NCBI GenBank assembly: GCA_031549905.1
Contig: JAVBPC010000029.1
Span: forward strand, 1-23,357
Length of the DNA stretch: 23,357 nt
Source of the DNA: Avichristensenella sp031549905
Lineage (GTDB): Bacteria > Bacillota > Clostridia > Christensenellales > Aristaeellaceae
Direction: 5' to 3'
Shown here: positions 13,629 to 22,406 of the stretch, piece by piece
How the letters are laid out: every line of letters begins with the position of its first letter
Numbering within the stretch: position 1 is the stretch's first letter
The notes under the pieces: generated by a model
Told to the model about the DNA's origin: nothing
The model's input: only the letters and a program-made list of their open reading frames with translations
Database searches by the model: none
Translations under genes and position numbers: made by a program

Positions 13629-14187
13629 CATCAACGGGCGGTACGCGGCGCGCTTTGGCGAACAGTACCGCCTGGTTTTCGGCGCGGGCAATGAAAGCGC
13701 GGCGCTGATGCTGGTGGGCGAGGCCCCCGGCAAACAGGAAGAGCAGCAGGGCCGCCCTTTCGTGGGCCCGGCGGGAAAGAATTTGGATGAATTCTTGCAG
13801 GCGGTAGGGCTGGAACGCCCGGCGCTGTATATCACCAACGCCGTGAAGTTCCGCCCGACAAAGCCGGGCAAGGGCACCGGCCTTGTCAACCGCACGCCCA
13901 CCCGGGAAGAGGCGGCGCTGTTTCGCCCGTGGCTGATGGAGGAAATCGCTGCCATCCGCCCGCGCGTGATCGCCACGCTGGGCAACACCGCGCTGTGCTC
14001 CGTGCTGGGGCAGGCCGCTGCCATCGGGCAGGCGCATGGCGCGCCGATGCCGCTGGAAGGGATGGACGGGGTGGCGCTGTTCCCGCTGTACCACCCGGCT
14101 TCGGTGATTTACCGGCGGGAACTGCGCACGGTGTATGGGGAGGATTTGGTAAAGCTTCGGGATTTTCTCGCGGGGGAATGGGCATAG
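13600..14187 (+). CDS. Uracil-DNA glycosylase superfamily paralogue lacking the Fe-S cysteines
   Basis: 195 residues, ATG 13600, with GGAG ten bases upstream inside the preceding gene. It has the glycosylase core: VGEAPGKQEEQQGRPFVGPA (39-58), AVKFRPTKPGKG and a late YHPASVIYRREL. It should bind uracil or a related lesion in DNA. All four Fe-S ligand positions of the upstream paralogue are lost: no N-terminal CxxC, Phe84 at the third, and no Cys in the segment of the fourth (EEAALFRPW). Only one cysteine (in NTALCSVLG) remains. The 29-base overlap couples its translation to the first enzyme. It may have a different lesion range or a helper role; activity is not established. A strong terminator follows. 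Confidence 0.85.
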   Translation: MKSKADQIHDINGRYAARFGEQYRLVFGAGNESAALMLVGEAPGKQEEQQGRPFVGPAGKNLDEFLQAVGLERPALYITNAVKFRPTKPGKGTGLVNRTPTREEAALFRPWLMEEIAAIRPRVIATLGNTALCSVLGQAAAIGQAHGAPMPLEGMDGVALFPLYHPASVIYRRELRTVYGEDLVKLRDFLAGEWA

Positions 14188-14193
14188 TGCAAC

Positions 14194-14263
14194 ACCGCGC
14201 AAATGCCGGGCACGGTTGCGGGTGGTTTTCCGTCCGCGCGCTGGCATTTGCGCGGTATTTTTT
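14194..14263. terminator. Terminator with perfect 14-bp stem after the glycosylase pair
   Basis: ACCGCGCAAATGCC (14194-14207) and GGCATTTGCGCGGT (14243-14256) pair perfectly around a 35-base loop, followed after one A by six T residues. It ends the plus-strand operon. The convergent protease gene stops at its right edge, so the same stem may serve both strands, although the minus side lacks a T-run. Confidence 0.8.
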
Positions 14264-15500
14264 ACGGTTGTTGCAACGCCTCAATGATGCCCTGCGGATT
14301 GATGATCTTTCCATAGAAATAGTCGGCACCATCATGCTTGCTATAGGCGGGGGTGGCCGTTTCCAGCGCCAAGCGGGAAAATTCCCCGAACGTAATGCCG
14401 GGCTTTGCCTGGCAGGCCAGCGCGTACACGCCCGCCACATATGGGGTTGCCCAGCTAAAGCCGCCGCACGTGTACATCGCATAGTCCGCCGTGCCCGTGG
14501 GCGAAGCGACGCAGCGGTAATCCATCGGCACGAGCACTGCATTTTTCAGCATTTCAATGATTACGTTCCCAGGTTTAGCGGCATACAGTTCATTCACCCA
14601 GAACATCCCCGGCGGATAGGAGGCGACATCGTCCGCGTCTCCGTAGGGGTCGCGCCCCATGCCGACGAACCTGCACGCGGAATCTGTCCACGTCATTGTG
14701 CCCAGCACCGCGATGCCCTCTGCCTCGGCGTGTTCCACAGCGGCCTTTAGCACATCGCCGCCGGATTCCGTGTAATCCCAGCCCCTTGAAATGGAGATAA
14801 CACGGATTTTTCCCGCTTCCGGCAGGGTTTTGTTCAGCGCGATAAACTGCTCGATGCTGCGGGCGATTCCGCGAAAATCCAGCGTGAACGTATCGCCCGT
14901 TTCATCATAGAAACCGGGGTAATCCCGGATATAGTACAGCAGCGCACCGGGCGCGACGCCCACCGTTTCGCCCAGGGCGATCGATGCCACCGCGCAGCCG
15001 TGGGCCATCGCTTCCGTGTACAGCGCATCCTGCGCGTATTCCTGGTAGTAGCGCACCCGATCGGCATACTCCTGATGATCCACCAGCAGCGTAAAATCGA
15101 TGATGGCGATGCCGACGCCCTCGCCGGTGATGCCCCGCGCATGCAGCGCCGACACGCCCAGCCCCGGCCCCTTGCACGTCTCCATCATCAGCGCCGAGTC
15201 GAATCCCTCCGGCAGGTTCGCGGGCCATAGGGTATTGCTGTCAAAGCTGGCCAGCGGCAAAATATCCGCGTATGGTGATAGATCGATATTTCGCAGGTCC
15301 GCGCTCACAAGGTCAAGATCGCCTTGCCCCATTTCGGCCAAGCGTTTTTCAAGGGGCTTATCCGCAAACATTACGTTATAATCGACCGGCGGCGGAATCC
15401 GCACAATCGCGGCGGGCGCATCCCCTTCGCCCGCCAGGGCGGCCGGCACATGGCAAACAAGCAGGACAAGGAACATAACAGCGGCAACCGCTTTGCGCAC
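14262..15500 (-). CDS. Secreted subtilisin-like (S8) serine protease, atypical
   Basis: 412 residues from GTG 15500, with AAGGGGG seven bases upstream. A signal peptide covers about residues 1-23 (hydrophobic core, then ALA-GE), so it is exported. The S8 triad is visible: Asp135 in GIAIIDFTLLVDH, His167 in HGCAVASIALG and Ser349 in GGFSWATPYVAG. A pro-region of about 100 residues lies before the catalytic core. The oxyanion-hole Asn normally found in an AAAGN-type segment is missing: the equivalent stretch reads VLGTMTW, with Trp271 near that position. It may be a weak or specialised protease, or a catalytically dead relative. It converges on the glycosylase operon and is divergent from the MazG-like gene. 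Confidence 0.82.
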   Translation of the reverse strand: MRKAVAAVMFLVLLVCHVPAALAGEGDAPAAIVRIPPPVDYNVMFADKPLEKRLAEMGQGDLDLVSADLRNIDLSPYADILPLASFDSNTLWPANLPEGFDSALMMETCKGPGLGVSALHARGITGEGVGIAIIDFTLLVDHQEYADRVRYYQEYAQDALYTEAMAHGCAVASIALGETVGVAPGALLYYIRDYPGFYDETGDTFTLDFRGIARSIEQFIALNKTLPEAGKIRVISISRGWDYTESGGDVLKAAVEHAEAEGIAVLGTMTWTDSACRFVGMGRDPYGDADDVASYPPGMFWVNELYAAKPGNVIIEMLKNAVLVPMDYRCVASPTGTADYAMYTCGGFSWATPYVAGVYALACQAKPGITFGEFSRLALETATPAYSKHDGADYFYGKIINPQGIIEALQQP

Positions 15501-15512
15501 GGGAAGGCCCCC

Positions 15513-15541
15513 TTTTCATTTTGTTGGTTTTACGGTATCAT
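15513..15541 (+). promoter_or_regulatory. Possible promoter of the MazG-like gene
   Basis: TTTTCA at 15513-15518 (4 of 6), a 17-base spacer and TATCAT at 15536-15541. Its -10 overlaps the -10 of the divergent protease promoter. Confidence 0.4.
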
Positions 15542-15560
15542 GATTGGCAAAGCGCGTCAA
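15532..15560 (-). promoter_or_regulatory. Possible promoter of the S8 protease gene
   Basis: TTGACG at 15560-15555 (5 of 6), a 17-base spacer and a weak TACCGT at 15537-15532. It would give a leader of about 25 bases with AAGGGGG before the GTG at 15500. Confidence 0.4.
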
Positions 15561-15598
15561 CTTTTTTCCCAAATGAAATGCGAAAGAATGTGAAACCC

Positions 15599-15964
15599 AT
15601 GCCCGACCTGAAACTATCCGAAATCATGCAAATGCAAAGGGAATTGCAGGATAAACACAAGGGTCAATGGACGCCCCTGACGCCAGAGTACGGCCGCAGC
15701 AGCTTACTTTGGATGGTGGAGGAGCTTGGCGAAGTCGTCTCTATCGTAAAAAAACGGAAAGAGGCCGCTATCATGACCAATCCCGAAGTGCGCGCGGCGT
15801 TCACGGAAGAATTCGTGGATGTGCTGATGTTCATGAATGATGCGCTGATGTGCTACGGCATCACGGCGGAGGATTTGTCCGCGGCGTTCCTGAAAAAGCA
15901 CGCGAAAAACATGGGCCGCGACTGGAACGTGGAGGAGGCCAATTACCTGCCTGGGAAAAAGTAA
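15599..15964 (+). CDS. MazG-like nucleotide pyrophosphohydrolase
   Basis: 121 residues from ATG 15599. The ribosome site is weak (GAAAG), and a GTG three codons earlier is an alternative start. The helical MazG motif pattern is present: VEELGEV and, after a spacer of about 30 residues, EEFVDVLMF. Together these give the EExxE...ExxD metal-binding set that coordinates magnesium. The C-terminal FLKKHAKNMGRDW is also typical of single-domain MazG-like proteins. It should hydrolyse nucleoside triphosphates to monophosphate and pyrophosphate, cleaning non-canonical nucleotides or tuning the pool. The substrate is unknown. It precedes the ribosomal operon, which has its own strong promoter, so the two are probably transcribed separately. 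Confidence 0.82.
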   Translation: MPDLKLSEIMQMQRELQDKHKGQWTPLTPEYGRSSLLWMVEELGEVVSIVKKRKEAAIMTNPEVRAAFTEEFVDVLMFMNDALMCYGITAEDLSAAFLKKHAKNMGRDWNVEEANYLPGKK

Positions 15965-16049
15965 TGCCTGGCGGGATAAGACAGCCATCCTTCCGGCGGG
16001 CTTTTGTATGTGCACTTACGGGGAAATCCCCATTTTTCGCAATTTTTGA

Positions 16050-16078
16050 TTGACATTGCTAGGTTTTTTTGATATTCT
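16050..16078 (+). promoter_or_regulatory. Promoter of the rplU-prp-rpmA operon
   Basis: A perfect TTGACA at 16050-16055, a 17-base spacer and TATTCT at 16073-16078. An AT-rich tract (16033-16050) lies upstream, as in strong ribosomal promoters. Transcription should start near 16085. Confidence 0.75.
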
Positions 16079-16084
16079 ATTTCG

Positions 16085-16163
16085 GCAAGCCGCTCGGAGA
16101 CGGTTCAAACGCCATGCAAATGGCTACCGCGCCCCGGCGAGTATTCAAGAGGGAGGATTACGC
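16085..16163 (+). promoter_or_regulatory. Structured 5' leader of rplU, possible L21 autoregulatory leader
   Basis: The 79-base leader holds a nested hairpin: CGGT (16101-16104) with ACCG (16126-16129), enclosing GCCAT and ATGGC (16111-16124) around GCAA. GGGAGGA at 16151-16157 is the ribosome site for the GTG at 16164. Firmicutes rplU leaders are known to fold for L21 feedback control (the L21 leader family). Whether this belongs to that family needs a covariance-model comparison. Confidence 0.45.
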
Positions 16164-16472
16164 GTGTACGCCATTATTGAAACGGGTGGTAAGCAGTACC
16201 GCGTCCAGCAGGGTGATGTCATCTACGTTGAAAAGCTCGAACTTGCGCAGGACGCGGCCGTGAGCTTTGACGCGCTGCTGATCGGCAAAGAGGATGGGGT
16301 CGTCATCGGCAAGCCCATCGTCTCGGGCGCAAAGGTCACAGCGAAGGTGCAGGGCCAGGTCAAGGGCGAGAAGATCATCGTGTTCAAGTACAAGTCCAAA
16401 AAGGGCTACCGCCGCAAGCAGGGCCATCGTCAGCCCTACACGAAGCTGGAGATCACCGGCATCACCGCCTAA
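16164..16472 (+). CDS. rplU: Large ribosomal subunit protein bL21
   Basis: 102 residues, the usual size for bL21, starting at GTG 16164 with GGGAGGA six bases upstream. The start YAIIETGGKQYRVQQGD and the C-terminal KSKKGYRRKQGHRQPYT are diagnostic. It binds 23S rRNA in the large subunit. It is the first gene of the operon rplU-prp-rpmA. A perfect -35 box and a structured leader precede it, and prp starts five bases after its stop. Confidence 0.97.
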   Translation: MYAIIETGGKQYRVQQGDVIYVEKLELAQDAAVSFDALLIGKEDGVVIGKPIVSGAKVTAKVQGQVKGEKIIVFKYKSKKGYRRKQGHRQPYTKLEITGITA

Positions 16473-16476
16473 GGCG

Positions 16477-16803
16477 ATGACCAGGGTTCGGTTTTACCAC
16501 GATCTTGCGGGCTTCATTTGCGGGTTTTCCGTGATCGGGCACGCGGGCCAGGCTGAGAAGGGCGAGGACATCGTTTGCGCGGGGCTTTCCGCCTTGACGA
16601 TCACCGCCGCAAACGCGCTGGAAACGGTCGCGAAGGTACAGCCGCTGGTTCGTACCCGGGACGGATTTCTAAGCGTCAGGCTTCCCCGAAAGGGGCTGAG
16701 CCCACGCCAGGCGCACGACGCCAGGGTCATCCTGCGCACGGTGCGCCGGGGACTTGCCGATATGGCAGCCGCCTATCCTCAGTATGTGAGGGTAACGAAG
16801 TAG
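16477..16803 (+). CDS. prp: Ribosomal-processing cysteine protease Prp
   Basis: 108 residues, ATG 16477, with AAGG overlapping the rplU stop region, so it probably depends on coupled translation. Prp cuts the N-terminal extension from ribosomal protein L27, a step required for ribosome maturation in Firmicutes. The catalytic pair is visible as His22 in VIGHAG and Cys34 in DIVCAGLSAL, the same positions as in the characterised staphylococcal enzyme. Its presence between rplU and rpmA and the matching L27 extension downstream make the assignment secure. The family was formerly annotated YsxB. Confidence 0.95.
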   Translation: MTRVRFYHDLAGFICGFSVIGHAGQAEKGEDIVCAGLSALTITAANALETVAKVQPLVRTRDGFLSVRLPRKGLSPRQAHDARVILRTVRRGLADMAAAYPQYVRVTK

Positions 16804-16863
16804 ACTTTTTCCAGGCGCGGTATGTAACCATTCGCGCCGACCTAGAAAACAGGGGGTATGATC

Positions 16864-17163
16864 ATGCTATCCATGAATTTGCAGCTTTTTGCGCATAAAA
16901 AGGGCGTTGGTAGCTCGCGCAACGGCCGCGATAGCAATTCAAAGCGCCTGGGGTGCAAGCGCGCGGACGGGCAGTTCGTGCTGGCGGGCAACATCCTGGT
17001 CAGACAGCGCGGCACCGCGATTCATCCGGGCCTCAACGTCGGCCTGGGCCGCGATGATACGCTGTTCGCGCTGGCCAGCGGCACCCTTCGCTTCGAGCGC
17101 AAGGGCAAGGACAAGACGCAGTGCTGCGTGTATCCTGTGGCCGAAGAAGCGACCGGGAAGTAA
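16864..17163 (+). CDS. rpmA: Large ribosomal subunit protein bL27 with Prp-cleavable extension
   Basis: 99 residues from ATG 16864, which has a G-run seven bases upstream; the ATG at 16858 is one base from that run and is rejected. The chosen start gives MLSMNLQLFAHKKG, the Firmicutes extension in which Prp cuts after the Phe (residue 9) to expose AHKKG. The core GSSRNGRDSNSKRLG and GNILVRQRGTAIHPG is typical bL27, whose trimmed N-terminus reaches the peptidyl transferase centre. A strong terminator follows directly, so obg, often the next gene in Firmicutes, is not part of this operon. Confidence 0.97.
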   Translation: MLSMNLQLFAHKKGVGSSRNGRDSNSKRLGCKRADGQFVLAGNILVRQRGTAIHPGLNVGLGRDDTLFALASGTLRFERKGKDKTQCCVYPVAEEATGK

Positions 17164-17180
17164 TCTGTCTGGGACAATAG

Positions 17181-17206
17181 GCGGCCTCCACAAGAGGCCG
17201 CTTTTT
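17181..17206 (+). terminator. Intrinsic terminator of the ribosomal operon
   Basis: GCGGCCTC (17181-17188) and GAGGCCGC (17194-17201) pair perfectly around CACAA and run straight into five T residues. Confidence 0.92.
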
Positions 17207-17221
17207 GTGTAACAGGCGGAA

Positions 17222-17454
17222 GAACGCCGGGACTCCGTCCCGGACCCTGCCTGGCGCGAATTCGAAGATATCGCGCCATAAAGGGATTTCGCAAGAAATC
17301 CCTTCTGCTTAAGGGGCATTATGCCCCTTGGAACCCCTGCATTTTCGCCTCACGGCGGGTTAGAATAAACCAGATATCTCCCCCCCAATGAAGGGATTCT
17401 TAAGGGCCTTAGGCCCTTAAGCGGGGGTCCAGGGGGCGGCGCCCTCTGGCGTTC
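17222..17454. repeat. Composite multi-palindrome element, copy 2
   Basis: The fullest copy, in the spacer between rpmA and the DUF554 gene. Outer ends GAACGCC (17222-17228) and GGCGTTC (17448-17454) are inverted repeats. Inside, in order: CCGGGAC/GTCCCGG around TCC (17227-17243); TGGCGCGA/TCGCGCCA (17252-17278); AAGGGATTTC/GAAATCCCTT around GCAA (17281-17304); AAGGGGCAT/ATGCCCCTT (17311-17329); CTTAAGGGCC/GGCCCTTAAG around TTA (17399-17421); and CCAGGGGGC/GCCCTCTGG (17429-17449, one G-T pair). Together with the terminator this accounts for the spacer 17164-17492, which has no coding signal. Confidence 0.88.
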
Positions 17455-17492
17455 CTCCATACCACATCTTCCACACAAGGAGGCGTTTCCCT

Positions 17493-18197
17493 ATGCTGGG
17501 CACGCTGGTGAATACAGGCACAATCCTGCTGGGCGGGGCGCTCGGCCTGCTGCTGGGGCGCGGGGTGCGGGACAGGTTTCGGCACACGGTGATGCAGGGG
17601 CTGGCGCTTTGCGTGCTGGTGATGGGGGTGCGCTCCGCGCTGACGACGGAGGACACGCTGGGGATGATCCTGTGCATTGTCGCGGGCGGGCTGCTGGGCG
17701 AGGGAATCAACATCGAAAAGCGGCTGGAAACGCTGGGGCGGCGCGCGGAAGGGCTGCTTACCGGCGGGGGCGGCGGGTCCGGGCAGTTCGTGCAGGGGTT
17801 CATGGCGGCAAGCCTGCTGTACTGCGTGGGGCCGATGGCGATCATCGGCGCGCTGGAGTCCGGCCTTACGGGCGACCACAGCACGCAGATCGCCAAGTCG
17901 CTGATGGACGGCGCATCGGCGGTGTTCATGGCGGCGGCGATGGGGCCCGGGGTGCTGCTGTCCGCGGTGATGGTGTTCATTTACCAGGGGCTGATCACAC
18001 TGTGCGCCGGGTTCATCGGGCCGCTGCTGACCGACCCCATCATCCGGGAGATGAGCGCCATCGGCGGCGCGGTCATCCTGGGCATCGCGCTGAACATGAT
18101 GGAGATTGTCCGCGTGCGCGTGGGGAATCTGCTGCCCGCGATATTTTTGCCCATCGCTTACCAGCCGCTGGCGGCGTGGATTTCTACCATACTATAG
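17493..18197 (+). CDS. DUF554 family membrane protein
   Basis: 234 residues, ATG 17493 with AAGGAGG at 17477-17483. The start MLGTLVNTGTILLGGALGLL and the motif GGLLGEGINIEKRLE, plus LYCVGPMAIIGALESGLTGD, are diagnostic of DUF554 (YqgA/YdfK-like). About six or seven hydrophobic segments place it in the cytoplasmic membrane. The family is a conserved putative transporter or channel with no established substrate. It is the first gene after repeat copy 2. The next small gene begins 11 bases after its stop. Confidence 0.9.
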   Translation: MLGTLVNTGTILLGGALGLLLGRGVRDRFRHTVMQGLALCVLVMGVRSALTTEDTLGMILCIVAGGLLGEGINIEKRLETLGRRAEGLLTGGGGGSGQFVQGFMAASLLYCVGPMAIIGALESGLTGDHSTQIAKSLMDGASAVFMAAAMGPGVLLSAVMVFIYQGLITLCAGFIGPLLTDPIIREMSAIGGAVILGIALNMMEIVRVRVGNLLPAIFLPIAYQPLAAWISTIL

Positions 18198-18208
18198 CAA
18201 AAACTGTA

Positions 18209-18454
18209 ATGAAAAAAGAAATCGACAAACGGGGCCGGCTTGATGAAGAGGTCTTCACATGCAGAATAACCAAGGACAAGAAGGTCTTCATCGCCTGGCA
18301 CGGAAAACAGGTTACCACCTTAAGCGGCGACAAGGCCGAGAGCTTTATCGCGGAGATGCAGGGCGCCGGAGGGAAAAACGCGCAGCTGATCATGGCGAAG
18401 GTAACGGGCCACTTCAAGCACGGCAACGAGAAAATGAACAGGCGCCGCGAATAA
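18209..18454 (+). CDS. Small conserved basic protein, unknown function
   Basis: 81 residues, ATG 18209, no clear ribosome site; it begins 11 bases after the DUF554 gene and may rely on coupling. It has a short beta-rich stretch (VFTCRITKDKKVFIAWHGKQ) and a helical stretch (GDKAESFIAEMQ), then a basic tail (VTGHFKHGNEKMNRRR). Similar short proteins with KVFI-WHGKQVTTL and a GNEK end occur, as I recall, in many Firmicutes without a known role. The basic ends suggest nucleic-acid contact. Confidence in the gene is moderate to good; no function is assigned. Confidence 0.7.
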   Translation: MKKEIDKRGRLDEEVFTCRITKDKKVFIAWHGKQVTTLSGDKAESFIAEMQGAGGKNAQLIMAKVTGHFKHGNEKMNRRRE

Positions 18455-18495
18455 GGCCGCAGCAATGAGCCTGTTTATGCCGAATAGGAGGTTCT

Positions 18496-19041
18496 ATGAA
18501 AATCATCTTTGAGGATATAACGCTGCGTGATCTGGAAATCAAGGACACCGAAGATTATGTGCGCTGGAACACAGTCGATACGGAGTGGATGGACTGGGAT
18601 GCGCCTTGGCTAAAGGATGAACCTTTCGATGCCGATGTGTTCCGTCAAAAGAGGCTTGCCTATCTTGCAAAACCGAAGGATGAAAACCGCATCCGGCACA
18701 GCTTTGAGATTGATTATGAAGGCCGCCACATCGGGTGGGTCAGTTCCTATTACATAGATGAAAAGTTTAATTTTGCGAAAGACGGGCATCTTGCCATCGG
18801 CATCGACATATGCCAAAGCGGAAACTGGGGCAAAGGCATCGGGGGCAAGGCTTACGCCGCTTTTACCGAATATCTTTTTTCGCACGGCTACGATGCGCTT
18901 TACACGCAAACATGGTCTGGCAATGAGCGCCTGATGCGCATGGCGGCGCGGGTCGGATTCACGCTGTGCCACCGCGATGTCGGCGTGCGCCAGGTGCGGG
19001 GACAGACATACGACCGCATTACGTTGAAATTAACGAGGTAA
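18496..19041 (+). CDS. GNAT family N-acetyltransferase
   Basis: 181 residues, ATG 18496 with TAGGAGG at 18485-18491. It has the RimJ/RimL-like layout: ITLRDLEIKDTEDYVRW at the start, a beta strand GRHIGWVSSYYI, and the acetyl-CoA pyrophosphate loop GNWGKGIGGKAYAAF. The C-terminal NERLMRMAARVGF is the usual helix-strand end. It should acetylate an amino group on a small molecule or protein; the acceptor is unknown. The VanZ-like gene starts three bases after its stop, and the ribosome site of that gene overlaps its final codons, so the two are translated together. Confidence 0.88.
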   Translation: MKIIFEDITLRDLEIKDTEDYVRWNTVDTEWMDWDAPWLKDEPFDADVFRQKRLAYLAKPKDENRIRHSFEIDYEGRHIGWVSSYYIDEKFNFAKDGHLAIGIDICQSGNWGKGIGGKAYAAFTEYLFSHGYDALYTQTWSGNERLMRMAARVGFTLCHRDVGVRQVRGQTYDRITLKLTR

Positions 19042-19044
19042 CAC

Positions 19045-19578
19045 ATGCCCAAAAAGATCATAAACATAGCGTTCTACATCATAGCCGTTTTCTACGCCTT
19101 CCTCATGCTCGATCTGGTGTTCAGGATTTTTTCCGTTGCCAGCGGCAGCGAGGCCGTGCGCAGCTATAATTTCGTGCCGTTTAAAACAATCCTGGAATAC
19201 CTGCGCCGGGAAAACAATGTGTCGGCTTCCCTATCCATATACAATGTTCTGGGCAACATCGCGGTGTTCATTCCGTACGGCCTGTACCTGCAGGTGCTGC
19301 TGAAAAACAAAGCCATCGGCAAAAGCCTGCTGATCGTGCTTGCCACCACGGTTTTGGTTGAAATTATCCAGTATGTTTTTGCGCGCGGTACCTGCGATAT
19401 TGATGATGTCATGCTGAACCTTATGGGCGGCGCGCTTGGCATCCTGTGGTACAGGGGATTGCTGAAGTGGCAGCGGGATGAAGGCAAAGCGAAAACGGCG
19501 GTAACGGTCATTTCCGTCGCGATCGGCCTGCCCATTATGATCGTGTACTTTATGATGGCCCTGCGCAGATTCATCTGA
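19045..19578 (+). CDS. VanZ-like membrane protein
   Basis: 177 residues, ATG 19045 with GAGGTAA overlapping the upstream stop. VanZ-family motifs are visible: YNFVPFKTI after the first membrane segment, NVLGNIAVFIPYGLYL, and EIIQYVFARGTCDIDDVMLN followed by LMGGALG. There are about five hydrophobic segments. VanZ in enterococci gives low-level teicoplanin resistance, but most VanZ-like proteins are uncharacterised envelope proteins, so resistance is not implied here. Its location beside a GNAT gene gives no firm pathway. The last hydrophobic segment after a charged stretch (KWQRDEGKAKT) is an added C-terminal helix. Confidence 0.88.
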   Translation: MPKKIINIAFYIIAVFYAFLMLDLVFRIFSVASGSEAVRSYNFVPFKTILEYLRRENNVSASLSIYNVLGNIAVFIPYGLYLQVLLKNKAIGKSLLIVLATTVLVEIIQYVFARGTCDIDDVMLNLMGGALGILWYRGLLKWQRDEGKAKTAVTVISVAIGLPIMIVYFMMALRRFI

Positions 19579-19619
19579 TATACAGCCCGCCGAATACCGC
19601 CAATTTTTTCATCTTTTAC

Positions 19620-19648
19620 TTGCGGCAACGCGCGCGGTGCGGTATAGT
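19620..19648 (+). promoter_or_regulatory. Predicted promoter of the hybrid sensor kinase gene
   Basis: TTGCGG at 19620-19625, a 17-base spacer and TATAGT at 19643-19648 (5 of 6). Transcription would start near 19655, just before the AGGAAGGAG ribosome site. Confidence 0.5.
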
Positions 19649-19680
19649 GTACACACTGGTTACAGGAAGGAGCAACATTT

Positions 19681-22212
<2,532 letters not shown>

Positions 22213-22224
22213 CGGATGGATGGA

Positions 22225-22397
22225 GGAACGCCAAGGGGCTTTACCCCTTGGAACCCCACTTAGGGGCATAATGCCCCTAAGAACCCCTACTTCGCCTCAC
22301 GGCGGGCAGGGGTTTTATATTTATCCCCCCATGCAGGGATTCTTAAGGGCCTTAGGCCCTTAAGCAGGGGTCCAGGGGACGGCGTCCCCTGGCGTCC
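22225..22397. repeat. Composite multi-palindrome element, copy 3 (shortened)
   Basis: Between the convergent kinase and Fe-S genes. It starts GGAACGCC and ends GGCGTCC. Modules: CCAAGGGG/CCCCTTGG (22231-22251); CTTAGGGGCAT/ATGCCCCTAAG, 11-base perfect arms (22259-22281); CTTAAGGGCC/GGCCCTTAAG around TTA (22342-22364); and CCAGGGGAC/GTCCCCTGG around GGC (22372-22392). The GGCGCGA and GGGATTTC stems of copies 1 and 2 are missing. The CGCCTCACGGCGGG block is shared with copy 2. Confidence 0.85.
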
Positions 22398-22406
22398 CCC
22401 CGCCTC

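Noticed and set aside
16814..16838. Terminator between prp and rpmA (GGCGCG and CGCGCC arms)
   Set aside because: The stem is only six bases with a 13-base loop and no T-run, inside an operon that is normally co-transcribed.
19045..19578. Glycopeptide resistance cluster because of VanZ
   Set aside because: No vanHAX or vanRS genes are nearby; VanZ-like proteins are widespread and mostly unrelated to resistance.
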